Shown here piece after piece: positions 1 through 6,394 of a stretch of DNA of 10,890 nt (positions are counted from its first letter, which is position 1; every line of letters begins with the position of its first letter). The DNA is from Euryarchaeota archaeon UBA39 (GTDB lineage: Archaea; Thermoplasmatota; Poseidoniia; Poseidoniales; Thalassarchaeaceae): positions 2,913 through 13,802 of the forward strand of contig DAQW01000110.1 in NCBI GenBank assembly GCA_002503045.1, in the 5' to 3' direction. A program made the position numbers and the translations under genes. The notes under the pieces were generated by a model. It worked only from the letters and a program-made list of their open reading frames with translations. It was not told the origin of the DNA and ran no database searches.

Positions 1-135
1 AACTTCTTCAGAAACATCTTCATTAGCGGCTTCAAGTCTTGCAATCAAGTCTGCTTTCTTACCTGAGGAAGCAAGGCCCAATTCCTTGAGCAGTTCCTTA
101 AGTTCAGCAACTTTCATCTTATCGTAATCAGACAT
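1..135 (-). CDS. SAP-domain N-terminus, probably of ribosomal protein L32e (partial)
   Basis: Partial gene running off the left edge; 45 residues are visible. The peptide begins MSDYDKMKVAELKELLKELG and continues through a GKKADLIARL-like segment to an acidic stretch (EANEDVSEEV-like). This is the helix-turn-helix pattern of a SAP/HeH-type nucleic-acid-binding domain (helix with VAELKELL, then a conserved GKKADLI second helix). The start is supported by GAGGTG a few bases before the ATG and a 9-nt gap from L6. In archaeal operons the gene after L6 is normally L32e, and some archaeal L32e proteins carry an N-terminal extension, so I infer a SAP-extended L32e. The L32e body itself is outside the window, so an inserted unrelated SAP-domain gene cannot be excluded. 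Confidence 0.6.
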   Translation of the reverse strand, partial: MSDYDKMKVAELKELLKELGLASSGKKADLIARLEAANEDVSEEV

Positions 136-144
136 TTATCCACC

Positions 145-702
145 TCACTCCGTTCCTGCCTTGCTAGTAATGTAAATACCATCTTGGAAAACTCGACGGT
201 CTCGCTTACGAATCCGACATGCACGCTCGATGTTGGCAGCAGTTTGGCCAACCTTCTCAATATCTGCACCGGAAACGATGACATCTACCTTGTTTTGAAC
301 TTCGACTTTTACTTCTGCAGGACTCCATGGAAGTGGAGCTACACGAGGAACCTTTTCGCCGAATAAATTCGTAATAATCATCTCATTTCCGGCGACCTTA
401 ATTGTCATAGGGAAGTGAGAATAAACTGCCTTAAGTCGATACACAAAACCAGTGTCTACACCAGTCATCATGTTACGAATATGAGCCGCCCAAGTCCCAG
501 AAAGAGCCTTTTCCTTTCTTCGAGGAAGGTCACAATGCACCTCTACTCCTCCATCTGAATCACGGACTGATATTCGATTATGATGAAATTCCCTGGAAAG
601 AGAAGCACCATCTTTGGATACAGTCAATGTTTTCCCATCAATGCTAGCATTAACTCCATCCGGTATAGGGATGTTGTGAATAATCTGATCTAATTTTACC
701 AT
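145..702 (-). CDS. rpl6: 50S ribosomal protein L6 (uL6)
   Basis: 185 residues, close to the usual 175-185 of archaeal L6. uL6 binds 23S rRNA at the base of the stalk near the sarcin-ricin loop. It shows the archaeal L6 opening with IPIPDGVNASIDGKTLTVSK, the central HIRNMMTGVDTGFVYRLKAVYSHFP-type segment (about residues 74-98), and the second repeat with KVPRVAPLP and KVGQTAANIERACRIRKRDRR, ending in FQDGIYIT. The ATG is preceded by GAGGTGATG, and the gene follows S8 after 11 nt. Nothing looks truncated. The identification rests on whole-length similarity and on its position between S8 and the presumed L32e. Confidence 0.96.
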   Translation of the reverse strand: MVKLDQIIHNIPIPDGVNASIDGKTLTVSKDGASLSREFHHNRISVRDSDGGVEVHCDLPRRKEKALSGTWAAHIRNMMTGVDTGFVYRLKAVYSHFPMTIKVAGNEMIITNLFGEKVPRVAPLPWSPAEVKVEVQNKVDVIVSGADIEKVGQTAANIERACRIRKRDRRVFQDGIYITSKAGTE

Positions 703-713
703 TTTTCATCACC

Positions 714-1103
714 TCAGAAGATATACGCTAGAAGACGCCCACCAACACGGGCCTCCTTTGCCTTGTAATGGCTCATTACGCCTTGATTAGTTGTCATTAG
801 AAGAACTCCGAAGTCCTGTGCGGGTAAGAAACGAGATTCCCATTTCTCAAAATCGCTTCTTTTTACTGAATATCGAGGTTTGATGACACCGCATCGGTTT
901 ATTGCACCAATGAGTTCGATACGGAAACTTCCGCCTCTGCCATCATCTACTCTTTCGAATTCGCCGATATATCCTCGTTCCTTGATAATGTTCAACATAC
1001 TCCCTAGGAGTTTGCTTGCAGGGCTAACAGTCACTTCATAGTGGCCAGCTTGTTCGGCATTGTACATACGCACAAATGCATCACTTAATGGGTCAAATTG
1101 CAT
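714..1103 (-). CDS. rps8: 30S ribosomal protein S8 (uS8)
   Basis: 129 residues, the usual archaeal S8 length. uS8 is a primary 16S rRNA-binding protein that organises the central domain of the small subunit. The sequence shows the N-terminal helix (DPLSDAFVRMYNAEQAG), the IIKERGYIGEFERVDDG motif, and the C-terminal rRNA-binding region with LLMTTNQGVMSHYKAKEARVGG, where archaeal S8 has TSxGxMxHxEA and bacterial S8 has the related TSKGVMSD. GAGGTGA lies before the ATG and overlaps the S14 stop region, suggesting coupled translation. No anomaly seen. Confidence 0.96.
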   Translation of the reverse strand: MQFDPLSDAFVRMYNAEQAGHYEVTVSPASKLLGSMLNIIKERGYIGEFERVDDGRGGSFRIELIGAINRCGVIKPRYSVKRSDFEKWESRFLPAQDFGVLLMTTNQGVMSHYKAKEARVGGRLLAYIF

Positions 1104-1115
1104 CTCTTCTTCACC

Positions 1116-1268
1116 TCACTTATACTTCTTGAATCCTAATTCCGGAGCAAAATCCCGGAAACATTGTCGACATAGTCTCAACCCATATCGGCGAACCATA
1201 CCTCGCTTGCGACCGCAATATCTACACCCAGTCGAACGCCCGATTCTCTCTCCATGAATTCGTCCCAT
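1116..1268 (-). CDS. rps14: 30S ribosomal protein S14, zinc-binding type (uS14)
   Basis: A 50-residue gene in the gap between S8 and L5. The peptide begins MGRIHGERIGRSTGCRYCGR and ends FRDFAPELGFKKYK. Four cysteines at residues 15, 18, 33 and 36 form a C-x2-C...C-x2-C zinc site, as in archaeal, eukaryotic and the C+ bacterial S14 proteins. uS14 sits in the head of the small subunit beside S3 and S19. The ATG is preceded by GGAGGAGTGA, which overlaps the L5 stop; the stop TGA lies just before the S8 ribosome binding site. Length, cysteine spacing and position (L5-S14-S8) all agree. Confidence 0.95.
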   Translation of the reverse strand: MGRIHGERIGRSTGCRYCGRKRGMVRRYGLRLCRQCFRDFAPELGFKKYK

Positions 1269-1272
1269 ATTT

Positions 1273-1797
1273 TCACTCCTCCACAATAGTCAAGCCAAAC
1301 TTCTGACTGAAAAATTCAATGCATTCGTCTCGAGTAACTCGATGATTAATTGCTACACGATGAGCACGCCTTCTTCGACGACTTACACGATGACCTGGAC
1401 GTTCTAAGACTACATTGATGTCCATTCCAAAAATCCCAATATCTGGATCATACTTTTGCTGAGGGAAATCAGTATAATCGGATAAACCAAATGATAGATT
1501 CCCTTGATTATCAAAGTTCCATGCTGGAAGAGTATTTTCACGAACCCAAAATGCATCTTTCAAGAAAGTTGCAATTACGTCCTTATTTCTCATAGTAACC
1601 TTACATCCGATAGGAGCACCCTCACGTGTACCCAAATCCCTGTTGGTTTTCTTGGAAATGGTTCTAACAGGAGATGAACCAGTAACAAGTTCAAGCACCC
1701 TTTCTGCAGTTTGGAGTCTATTGCCCCCTTCTCCAACACCGATGTTGACAGTTACCTTAGTAATTCTAGGAGCCATCATAATATTTGTATCACTCAT
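1273..1797 (-). CDS. rpl5: 50S ribosomal protein L5 (uL5)
   Basis: 174 residues, typical for archaeal L5. uL5 binds 5S rRNA in the central protuberance and contacts the P-site tRNA and the small-subunit head. Visible signatures are the N-terminal ITKVTVNIGVGEGGNRLQTA segment, TISKKTNRDLGTREGAPIGCKVTMR (about residues 47-70), and GNLSFGLSDYTDFPQQKYDPDIGIFGMDINVVLERPG. The start overlaps the S4e stop by 4 nt (ATGA), so translation is probably coupled. Methionines at residues 7 and 8 are possible later starts, but the ATGA junction favours the first. The C-terminal RRRRRAHRV stretch is basic, as expected for rRNA contact. Confidence 0.96.
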   Translation of the reverse strand: MSDTNIMMAPRITKVTVNIGVGEGGNRLQTAERVLELVTGSSPVRTISKKTNRDLGTREGAPIGCKVTMRNKDVIATFLKDAFWVRENTLPAWNFDNQGNLSFGLSDYTDFPQQKYDPDIGIFGMDINVVLERPGHRVSRRRRRAHRVAINHRVTRDECIEFFSQKFGLTIVEE

Positions 1798-2504
1798 TCA
1801 TCCACCCCCATTGGAACATCATTAGGGCTAGGAATTACCATAACATATTCTTGAATGGTACCAAAGCCTTCTTCGAAATTCACTTCATTAGGCATCGAAG
1901 ATCTCTTGATTTCAACTTCTTTAATCGTAGCAATCTCTCCCACGTGGTTACCGCCAGTAAGGTAACAATGAGCACCTTCAGATGCAGTATAAGTCTCAAC
2001 TACACTACCATCGCTAAGATTGATTTTACAAGTAGAACCTGTAGACCAGTCGTCCTTACTTCCATTTTCAACAATCATTGTTCGACCATCGTGGAAATTC
2101 AGTTGGGTCATTCCACCCTTGATAGTAGTCTTACCATTAAGTCGACATAACTTGGTTCCTGCCTTCTTAGAATCAATCGGATTATAAGAAAGACGACCTC
2201 TTTGGTCAAAGATACACATATAGGACTGATCGCCCACAGTTAATACATCAAATAATCCAACACCACGGTTGATTGACTTGATTTCATGGCCATCGACTTT
2301 GACAAGCCCCTTCTGAATAATCTGATTAGCTTCTTTTCTAGTCCCTGCAATTCCAAGAATATCTCTGAGAATAATTCCAACAGGCATACAACATTCAATG
2401 GAATGCCCACAAGGATCAGGACGTTGAACCCAAACTGTTGTCTTTCTAGGCAACGGCCAACTTCTTGGCATTGCTAATCGCTTCATATGGCTACTTCTAC
2501 CCAT
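1794..2504 (-). CDS. rps4e: 30S ribosomal protein S4e (eS4)
   Basis: 236 residues from the chosen start, the normal size for archaeal S4e. The family is archaeal and eukaryotic only and binds 16S rRNA on the body of the small subunit. The protein begins MGRSSHMKRLAMPRSWPLPR, the diagnostic HxKRLxxPxxWPxPRK opening; an S4-like RNA-binding segment follows (about residues 41-95, LRDILGIAGTRKEANQII and VKVDG), then the central S4e domain and a KOW-like end (HVGEIATIKEVE). An in-frame ATG at 2519 would add five residues but lies inside the last L24 codons and overlaps the GGAGGTG element; that element is 6 nt before 2504, which decides the start. Confidence 0.95.
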   Translation of the reverse strand: MGRSSHMKRLAMPRSWPLPRKTTVWVQRPDPCGHSIECCMPVGIILRDILGIAGTRKEANQIIQKGLVKVDGHEIKSINRGVGLFDVLTVGDQSYMCIFDQRGRLSYNPIDSKKAGTKLCRLNGKTTIKGGMTQLNFHDGRTMIVENGSKDDWSTGSTCKINLSDGSVVETYTASEGAHCYLTGGNHVGEIATIKEVEIKRSSMPNEVNFEEGFGTIQEYVMVIPSPNDVPMGVDE

Positions 2505-2505
2505 T

Positions 2506-2937
2506 TCATGCACCTCCATTCTCTCTAGAAAGGATCTTTGCCATTCGCTTGCTATCAGAATCATCTAATTTTGTTATAACAACATTTGAAGCACGAATTG
2601 GGAATGGTTCATCTTTACCATCTGACTTGGTTACAGTTACTCCTTCGATGTGTAACATCCCACTTGGTTCTACAAGAATGACAACTCCAGAAACACCAGA
2701 TGCGCCTCTTTTACCTTGAGCTCTCTTTCCACGTTCGTCAGACTTGACACTGTTAGGGAAACCGAAATCTCCTCTAACGACCTTCACGGTATCTCCAGCA
2801 CGAACGGTGACTGTTCTGACAGTAGAATAACTCCCATCTTCTAGAGCCAAGCGTGCACGTACTCGCTTTCTTTGCGCATGGATAGGGGCAGATCCTGCTG
2901 CCTTCCTTTGCTTCCTGGGTTGACTGCTTCGTACCAT
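2506..2937 (-). CDS. rpl24: 50S ribosomal protein L24 (uL24) with a basic insertion in the KOW region
   Basis: 143 residues, somewhat longer than the roughly 115-125 usual in archaea. uL24 is an assembly initiator that binds 23S rRNA domain I near the exit tunnel. The N-terminus (SSQPRKQRKA...APIHAQRKRVRARL) matches the archaeal/eukaryotic L26-type start. A KOW motif begins at VRAGDTVKVVRGDF (residues 46-58), and the second half is recognisable in EGVTVTKSDGKDEPFPIRASNVVITKLD (98-125). Between them, about residues 59-82, lies a Gly/Lys/Ser/Arg-rich stretch (PNSVKSDERGKRAQGKRGAS) where other archaeal L24 proteins have a short G-x-G turn. GAGGTGA precedes the ATG. Confidence 0.95.
   Translation of the reverse strand: MVRSSQPRKQRKAAGSAPIHAQRKRVRARLALEDGSYSTVRTVTVRAGDTVKVVRGDFGFPNSVKSDERGKRAQGKRGASGVSGVVILVEPSGMLHIEGVTVTKSDGKDEPFPIRASNVVITKLDDSDSKRMAKILSRENGGA
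2511..2517 (-). promoter_or_regulatory. Shine-Dalgarno site of S4e inside the end of L24
   Basis: GGAGGTG on the minus strand, made by the last L24 codons (GGA GGT G). It lies 6 nt before the ATG at 2504 and overlaps the alternative ATG at 2519, so it supports 2504 as the S4e start and suggests coupled translation of L24 and S4e. Confidence 0.75.
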
Positions 2938-2946
2938 ATTTTCACC

Positions 2947-3345
2947 TCATACAATTTGCTTTGCTGTAGCTGCGACACGCGGCCATCGCTCAGCAGATTC
3001 TCGACTAACTGGACCCTTGATATCTGAACCTTTGAGTTCTCCTTTTTCATTGGTTAAAACACAAGCATTATCCTCAAATTGGACCCATGTTCCATCGGGT
3101 CTACGGAATGGACGACGTTGGCGAACAATTACTGCATAATGCACCTTACGTCGAACCTCTGGATTACCACGTTTTACTGTGACTTGAATCAAATCTCCTA
3201 CTCCTCCAGCAGGATATCTACGGTGAACGCTTCCTTTTCGAAGAACTGTGATTAACTGGACAACCTTTGCTCCAGAGTTATCTACACAGAGCATAGTTCC
3301 CATTGAAGGGATTGCACGAGTAACCTTGCTAGAAATACCCTTCAT
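2947..3345 (-). CDS. rpl14: 50S ribosomal protein L14 (uL14)
   Basis: 132 residues, typical for archaeal L14 (about 132-141). uL14 is a beta-barrel protein on the subunit interface that forms inter-subunit bridges and lies where anti-association factors bind. Signatures are LCVDNSGAKVVQLITVLR (residues 19-36), VGDLIQVTVKRGNPEVRRKVHYAVIVRQRRPFRRPDG, and FEDNACVLTNEKGELKGSDIKGPV near the C-terminus, all strongly conserved in the family. The ATG overlaps the S17 stop by 4 nt, with GGGAGG inside the last S17 codons, so the two are probably translationally coupled. Confidence 0.97.
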   Translation of the reverse strand: MKGISSKVTRAIPSMGTMLCVDNSGAKVVQLITVLRKGSVHRRYPAGGVGDLIQVTVKRGNPEVRRKVHYAVIVRQRRPFRRPDGTWVQFEDNACVLTNEKGELKGSDIKGPVSRESAERWPRVAATAKQIV

Positions 3346-3683
3346 TCTGATGCCTCCCTTTCAATTACACAAAACGATACAGTCTTGGATAGAGGGCGAC
3401 ATTCCATAATACGAACAATGTCGCCAATGGAAACTTCACCAATACAAGAGGGGAGATGAGCATTGAAACGATTGGTTTTCTTCTCATATCGTTCATATTT
3501 CTTCATTGAACGAATTCTCTGCCTCTCAACAACTATGGAATCATTCATTCCAACACTGGAAACAATTCCTTCGATTATCTGTCCTCTCACACGTAAGTTA
3601 CCATAGAATGGACAGTTTTCACTGCCATCCCAATCAGCTTCAGGTGCAATTACATCAACGCCAATATCTCGCGGGGTAGCCAT
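3342..3683 (-). CDS. rps17: 30S ribosomal protein S17 (uS17)
   Basis: 113 residues, matching archaeal S17 (about 105-115), which has an N-terminal extension compared with the bacterial protein. uS17 is an OB-fold protein and an early 16S rRNA binder in the body of the small subunit. The archaeal/eukaryotic S11-type features are the NCPFYGNLRVRGQIIEGIV segment (residues 23-41), then MKKYERYEKKTNRFNAHLPSC (about 60-80) and VSIGDIVRIMECRPLSKTVSFCVIE at the end. The ATG follows the Rnp1 stop directly with no gap, and GGAGG lies in the last Rnp1 codons. Confidence 0.96.
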   Translation of the reverse strand: MATPRDIGVDVIAPEADWDGSENCPFYGNLRVRGQIIEGIVSSVGMNDSIVVERQRIRSMKKYERYEKKTNRFNAHLPSCIGEVSIGDIVRIMECRPLSKTVSFCVIEREASE

Positions 3684-3938
3684 TCAATTCATCCTCCAAT
3701 TCATGTGAATTCTATTCTCTGGACGATGCATTACAGCATCTCCATCTATTGTTTCAGAGCCATCAATAGTGAATTTGACAACTGACTTGGAAATCTTGCG
3801 ATCCCGAGAATTTGAACGTATTACAAGCATATTCTTACTCTCATTTACGACTGTTCCAGCCAAATCAAGAAGTGAGGAATCAGAAGATTCAACGACGTGA
3901 AGATTCCTACCAATCCAAGACATTCTAACAATCTCCAT
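3684..3938 (-). CDS. rnp1: Ribonuclease P protein component 1 (Rnp1, Rpp29/Pop4)
   Basis: 84 residues, similar to other archaeal Rpp29 subunits (about 80-130). The protein binds RNase P RNA and, with Rpp21, supports the specificity domain in tRNA 5' maturation. The Sm-like barrel pattern is visible: WIGRNLHVVESSDSSLLDLAGTVVNESKNMLVI (residues 8-40), a Lys/Arg-rich turn, FTIDG, then the closing DGDAVMHRPENRIH, which corresponds to the family's G-x-x-L-x-x-R-P-E-x-R-I. The start shares one base with the aIF1 stop (TAATG), with GGAGGTG inside the last aIF1 codons. Its place between aIF1 and S17 is the conserved euryarchaeal arrangement. Confidence 0.93.
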   Translation of the reverse strand: MEIVRMSWIGRNLHVVESSDSSLLDLAGTVVNESKNMLVIRSNSRDRKISKSVVKFTIDGSETIDGDAVMHRPENRIHMNWRMN

Positions 3939-4237
3939 TAGCGCACCTCCACAGTGTATCCATTTTGTTCGAGAACCTTAGATGCTCGTTTCTTGTGATC
4001 GCCCTGCAATTCGATGGTACGTCCTTTGACTGTCCCACCACTTGCACAACGACTCTTGAGAATTTTAGCAAGCTTATTGATATCAATGGCAGTGTCATCA
4101 ATGCCTTCAACAATAGTTACCATCTTCCCATACCTCCTTCTATCAGTTCTAATAATCGCTTTCTGTTGCTCCTTTGCAATTTCTTGACATATACATAATT
4201 CATCAGGGAGGCCACACAGATTGCAAATACTCGCCAT
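3938..4237 (-). CDS. Translation initiation factor aIF1 (SUI1 family)
   Basis: 99 residues, as expected for the archaeal SUI1/eIF1 homologue (about 100). aIF1 binds the small subunit near the P site and controls start-codon selection and initiator-tRNA accommodation. The N-terminus has CNLCGLPDELCIC (residues 5-17), a small cysteine cluster typical of archaeal SUI1 proteins and likely zinc-binding. The SUI1 domain follows: MVTIVEGIDD (39-48), then SRCASGGTVKGRTIELQGDHKKRASKVLEQNGY (about 63-95), with the characteristic C-(A/G)-x-G-G-T-V-K motif. It follows L29 after 6 nt with AAGGAG upstream of the ATG, and its stop overlaps the Rnp1 start. Confidence 0.95.
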   Translation of the reverse strand: MASICNLCGLPDELCICQEIAKEQQKAIIRTDRRRYGKMVTIVEGIDDTAIDINKLAKILKSRCASGGTVKGRTIELQGDHKKRASKVLEQNGYTVEVR

Positions 4238-4243
4238 TCGTTC

Positions 4244-4450
4244 CTACTCCTTATTCTCGTTCATTATTGTAAGGAGACGAGCAATACTCCTCCTGGTTTG
4301 TTTGAATTCGCCAGAGTTTTGAACAGAACCACCCAGAGATTTCTGAGCACGTAATTGCAGAAGTTCTTCTCTTAATTCGATTAAACGCTTCTCTCTAGCC
4401 TCATCACTCATCTCATGAATCTCGCGCGCTTTCAAGTGAGTCATTTTCAT
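4244..4450 (-). CDS. rpl29: 50S ribosomal protein L29 (uL29)
   Basis: 68 residues from the first ATG, normal for archaeal L29 (about 65-75). uL29 lies beside L23 near the polypeptide exit and helps form the docking site for the signal recognition particle. The two-helix pattern is visible: LKAREIHEMSDEAREKRLIELREELLQLRAQ followed by GGSVQNSGEFKQTRRSIARLLTIMNE. The first ATG (4450) overlaps the S3 stop in an ATGA junction; a second in-frame ATG at 4444 gives MTHLKAREIHEM, closer to the family's usual start. The run GGAGGAGG sits 1 to 10 nt away from either, so the start is uncertain by two residues. Confidence 0.94.
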   Translation of the reverse strand: MKMTHLKAREIHEMSDEAREKRLIELREELLQLRAQKSLGGSVQNSGEFKQTRRSIARLLTIMNENKE

Positions 4451-5238
4451 TCCTCCTCCTGATTTGCATCTTCTGATTTCATTTCTGCTTCAAATTCAAC
4501 TACAGCATCAACAACGGACTCTACGATCTCATCCTCTGTTGGCGCGGTTTCTTCAGATTCGACAGTTTCTGATTCGGTGACTTTAATCTCATAATCATGA
4601 GGAAGTGGATCTAAACCAGATTCTTCTCTGGATTTAATTGTAATTTCAGAAGGCAACTTAGTTCCTGCTCGCATGATTGCAACAGTACAACCAATTGTTC
4701 CAAGTTTCTTTGTTGCAACTGCATAACCTACATCCATGGTAGTAAGAGCAGTCTCACCACAATACTTGATGTGACCTGACTGGAATTTCTGTGTCCTATG
4801 GCGAGCCCCACTTAATTTTCCTGAAAGGACGATTAGACAACCACGAGCACCTGCAGACATAACGTTCATCGCAGTACTATTTCCAGCTCTACGGAAGAAC
4901 CATCCTCTCTCTAAAGAAGAAGCTAATCGGCTAGCCATTACTTGAGCATTGAGACGAGGTTCTTCCACTTGGGCAACCTCCAATTTAGGTTGGAATAAAT
5001 CGAAATCTTCCTCAAGTCTACGTGATAACTCATTGATGATTCTGCCACGAGTACCAATTACTCGGCCAACATGTTCTGCTTCAAGTAAAATCTTCTCTCC
5101 TTCAGGAGTACGTGTGAAACTCAAGCCACCGAAACCGGCATCCTTGGTTTCTTCAAGTAAAAATTTCTTGACCATTTGGCGTTCAACGTTACGATTGATG
5201 AAAGTACGGACAATATTCTCCTTGCTATTCTTTGCCAT
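4447..5238 (-). CDS. rps3: 30S ribosomal protein S3 (uS3) with long acidic C-terminal tail
   Basis: 263 residues, longer than many archaeal S3 proteins (about 210-235). uS3 lines the mRNA entry channel on the head of the small subunit and contributes to mRNA unwinding. The N-terminal KH domain contains HVGRVIGTRGRIINELSRRL with the GxxG loop at residues 62-65 (GTRG). The C-terminal domain is visible at residues 128-190 (SAGARGCLIVLSGKLSGARH...HIKYCGE...KLGTIGCTVAIM). From about residue 221 the protein becomes a tail with 18 Asp/Glu in 43 residues and almost no basic residues. GAGGTGA before the ATG overlaps the L22 stop region, 11 nt away. Confidence 0.96.
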   Translation of the reverse strand: MAKNSKENIVRTFINRNVERQMVKKFLLEETKDAGFGGLSFTRTPEGEKILLEAEHVGRVIGTRGRIINELSRRLEEDFDLFQPKLEVAQVEEPRLNAQVMASRLASSLERGWFFRRAGNSTAMNVMSAGARGCLIVLSGKLSGARHRTQKFQSGHIKYCGETALTTMDVGYAVATKKLGTIGCTVAIMRAGTKLPSEITIKSREESGLDPLPHDYEIKVTESETVESEETAPTEDEIVESVVDAVVEFEAEMKSEDANQEEE

Positions 5239-5249
5239 GATAAATCACC

Positions 5250-5885
5250 TCAGAAGATATCCTCGTCTCCATCATCATCCCAACCATCATCGCCTTCTCT
5301 TGCTTCCAAGAAGAGTTCCAAATTGACTTGGTAATGGAAATGGGGGCTTGCTCTACCACGTGCTCGCGGACGGAACGCACGGCGAACTTGGCCACGATGA
5401 GCAGCAACATGTGTAATGACCATCTCGTCAATATCGTCAATCTCACCTTCATACCTATGGCGTGCATTCTCCATAGCTGAGCGAATTAATCGAATGAAAG
5501 CCAATGATGCCTTAACAGGGAAACGACCTGGGCCCATCTTTCCTTTTCGATGACCAGCCATAGTATTACCACCCTTACCTTTTCGAGATCTACGTACGTA
5601 AGGAATTGCGCGAGCCTGTTTACGAATATGGTGCTCGCTTCTCCTCTTGTACTTGTCAGGATTTTCGGAATCTTCAATCCAACCATCTGCCTTAATCACC
5701 TGCTCAAGATATTCAATTGCATATCCTGCAGTCTTACCACGTAAGAAGCGGCAAATCTGATAGCAGTGCTTATGATGAATGTCAAGATTAACTGCGCGAG
5801 CAGTGGTTAAACTGTGATAACCATCGGTTCCACTCAATAACTGAGTGTATCCGGCTCTTGGTTTGTTGCTATCTCTTGATGCCAT
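5250..5885 (-). CDS. rpl22: 50S ribosomal protein L22 (uL22), enlarged by an insertion and acidic tail
   Basis: 211 residues, against about 150-155 for most archaeal L22. uL22 has a globular domain on the subunit surface and a hairpin reaching into the exit tunnel. Recognisable blocks are LDIHHKHCYQICRFLRGKTAGYAIEYLEQVI (residues 34-64), IPYVRRSRKGKGG with HRKGKMGPGRFPVKAS (94-127), and ITHVAAHRGQVRRAFRPRARGRASP (157-181). An Asp/Lys/Arg-rich stretch of about two dozen residues (65-93) interrupts the region between the helix and the IPYVRR block, and the last 18 residues are very acidic (10 Asp/Glu). The reading frame is open and the blocks are in order, so I take it as intact. GAGGTGA precedes the ATG. 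Confidence 0.94.
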   Translation of the reverse strand: MASRDSNKPRAGYTQLLSGTDGYHSLTTARAVNLDIHHKHCYQICRFLRGKTAGYAIEYLEQVIKADGWIEDSENPDKYKRRSEHHIRKQARAIPYVRRSRKGKGGNTMAGHRKGKMGPGRFPVKASLAFIRLIRSAMENARHRYEGEIDDIDEMVITHVAAHRGQVRRAFRPRARGRASPHFHYQVNLELFLEAREGDDGWDDDGDEDIF

Positions 5886-5896
5886 CTTTTTTCACC

Positions 5897-6391
5897 TCAC
5901 TTTAGAGCCACGTGCTTCGACGAACGTGTAGCACCCACACCAGGTCCAGTATGTGTAACCGAACGACGTGTAGGGGCAAATTCACCCAAAGCATGTCCAA
6001 TCATCTGCTCACGTAATTCAACTTCAATGAATTTGTGACCATTATGAATTGCGATAGTCTTTCCAACCATCTTTGGAAGAACATACATGCTACGACAATG
6101 AGTCTTAACTACTCGATCGGAACTAGTAACACGGTGGTATAGATGGTTTTGAGCCCTAGTAAGACCAGTATCAAGCGATCTCCTAACTCTGGATGGGACC
6201 AATGAAGCAACTGACACTTCGTCAGGGTTTTCTTCAGATGCAACAAGAGGCATCTCCTTGAGTTCATCAATCTTATATCCACGATATAGGAACTCTCTCT
6301 CTCGACGGCCCGCTAATTTAGATCGGCGCTTACGTGCCTCACGACGAGCAGTCTTAGGTGTACGAAACATCTTCTTCTTACGACGTGCCAT
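5897..6391 (-). CDS. rps19: 30S ribosomal protein S19 (uS19)
   Basis: 164 residues, slightly longer than usual for archaeal S19 (about 130-155) because of a very basic N-terminus (ARRKKKMFRTPKTARREARKRR-like, residues 2-23). uS19 is on the small-subunit head, contacts S13 and S14, and takes part in bridges to the large subunit. Archaeal/eukaryotic S15-type signatures are FLYRGYKIDELKEMPL (34-49), RVRRSLDTGLTRAQ (68-81), THCRSMYVLPKMVGKTIAIHNGHKF (97-121) and MIGHALGEFAPTRRSV...GPGVGATRSSK (130-159). It starts 3 nt after the L2 stop; its ribosome binding site GGAGGAG is formed by the last L2 codons (Lys-Glu-Glu). Confidence 0.96.
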   Translation of the reverse strand: MARRKKKMFRTPKTARREARKRRSKLAGRREREFLYRGYKIDELKEMPLVASEENPDEVSVASLVPSRVRRSLDTGLTRAQNHLYHRVTSSDRVVKTHCRSMYVLPKMVGKTIAIHNGHKFIEVELREQMIGHALGEFAPTRRSVTHTGPGVGATRSSKHVALK

Positions 6392-6394
6392 AAA

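Noticed and set aside
1785..2150. Plus-strand frames opposite the ribosomal genes (here 121 codons; also at 4949-5326 and 8380-8757)
   Set aside because: They are antisense to well-identified ribosomal proteins, show no family resemblance and have no ribosome binding sites.
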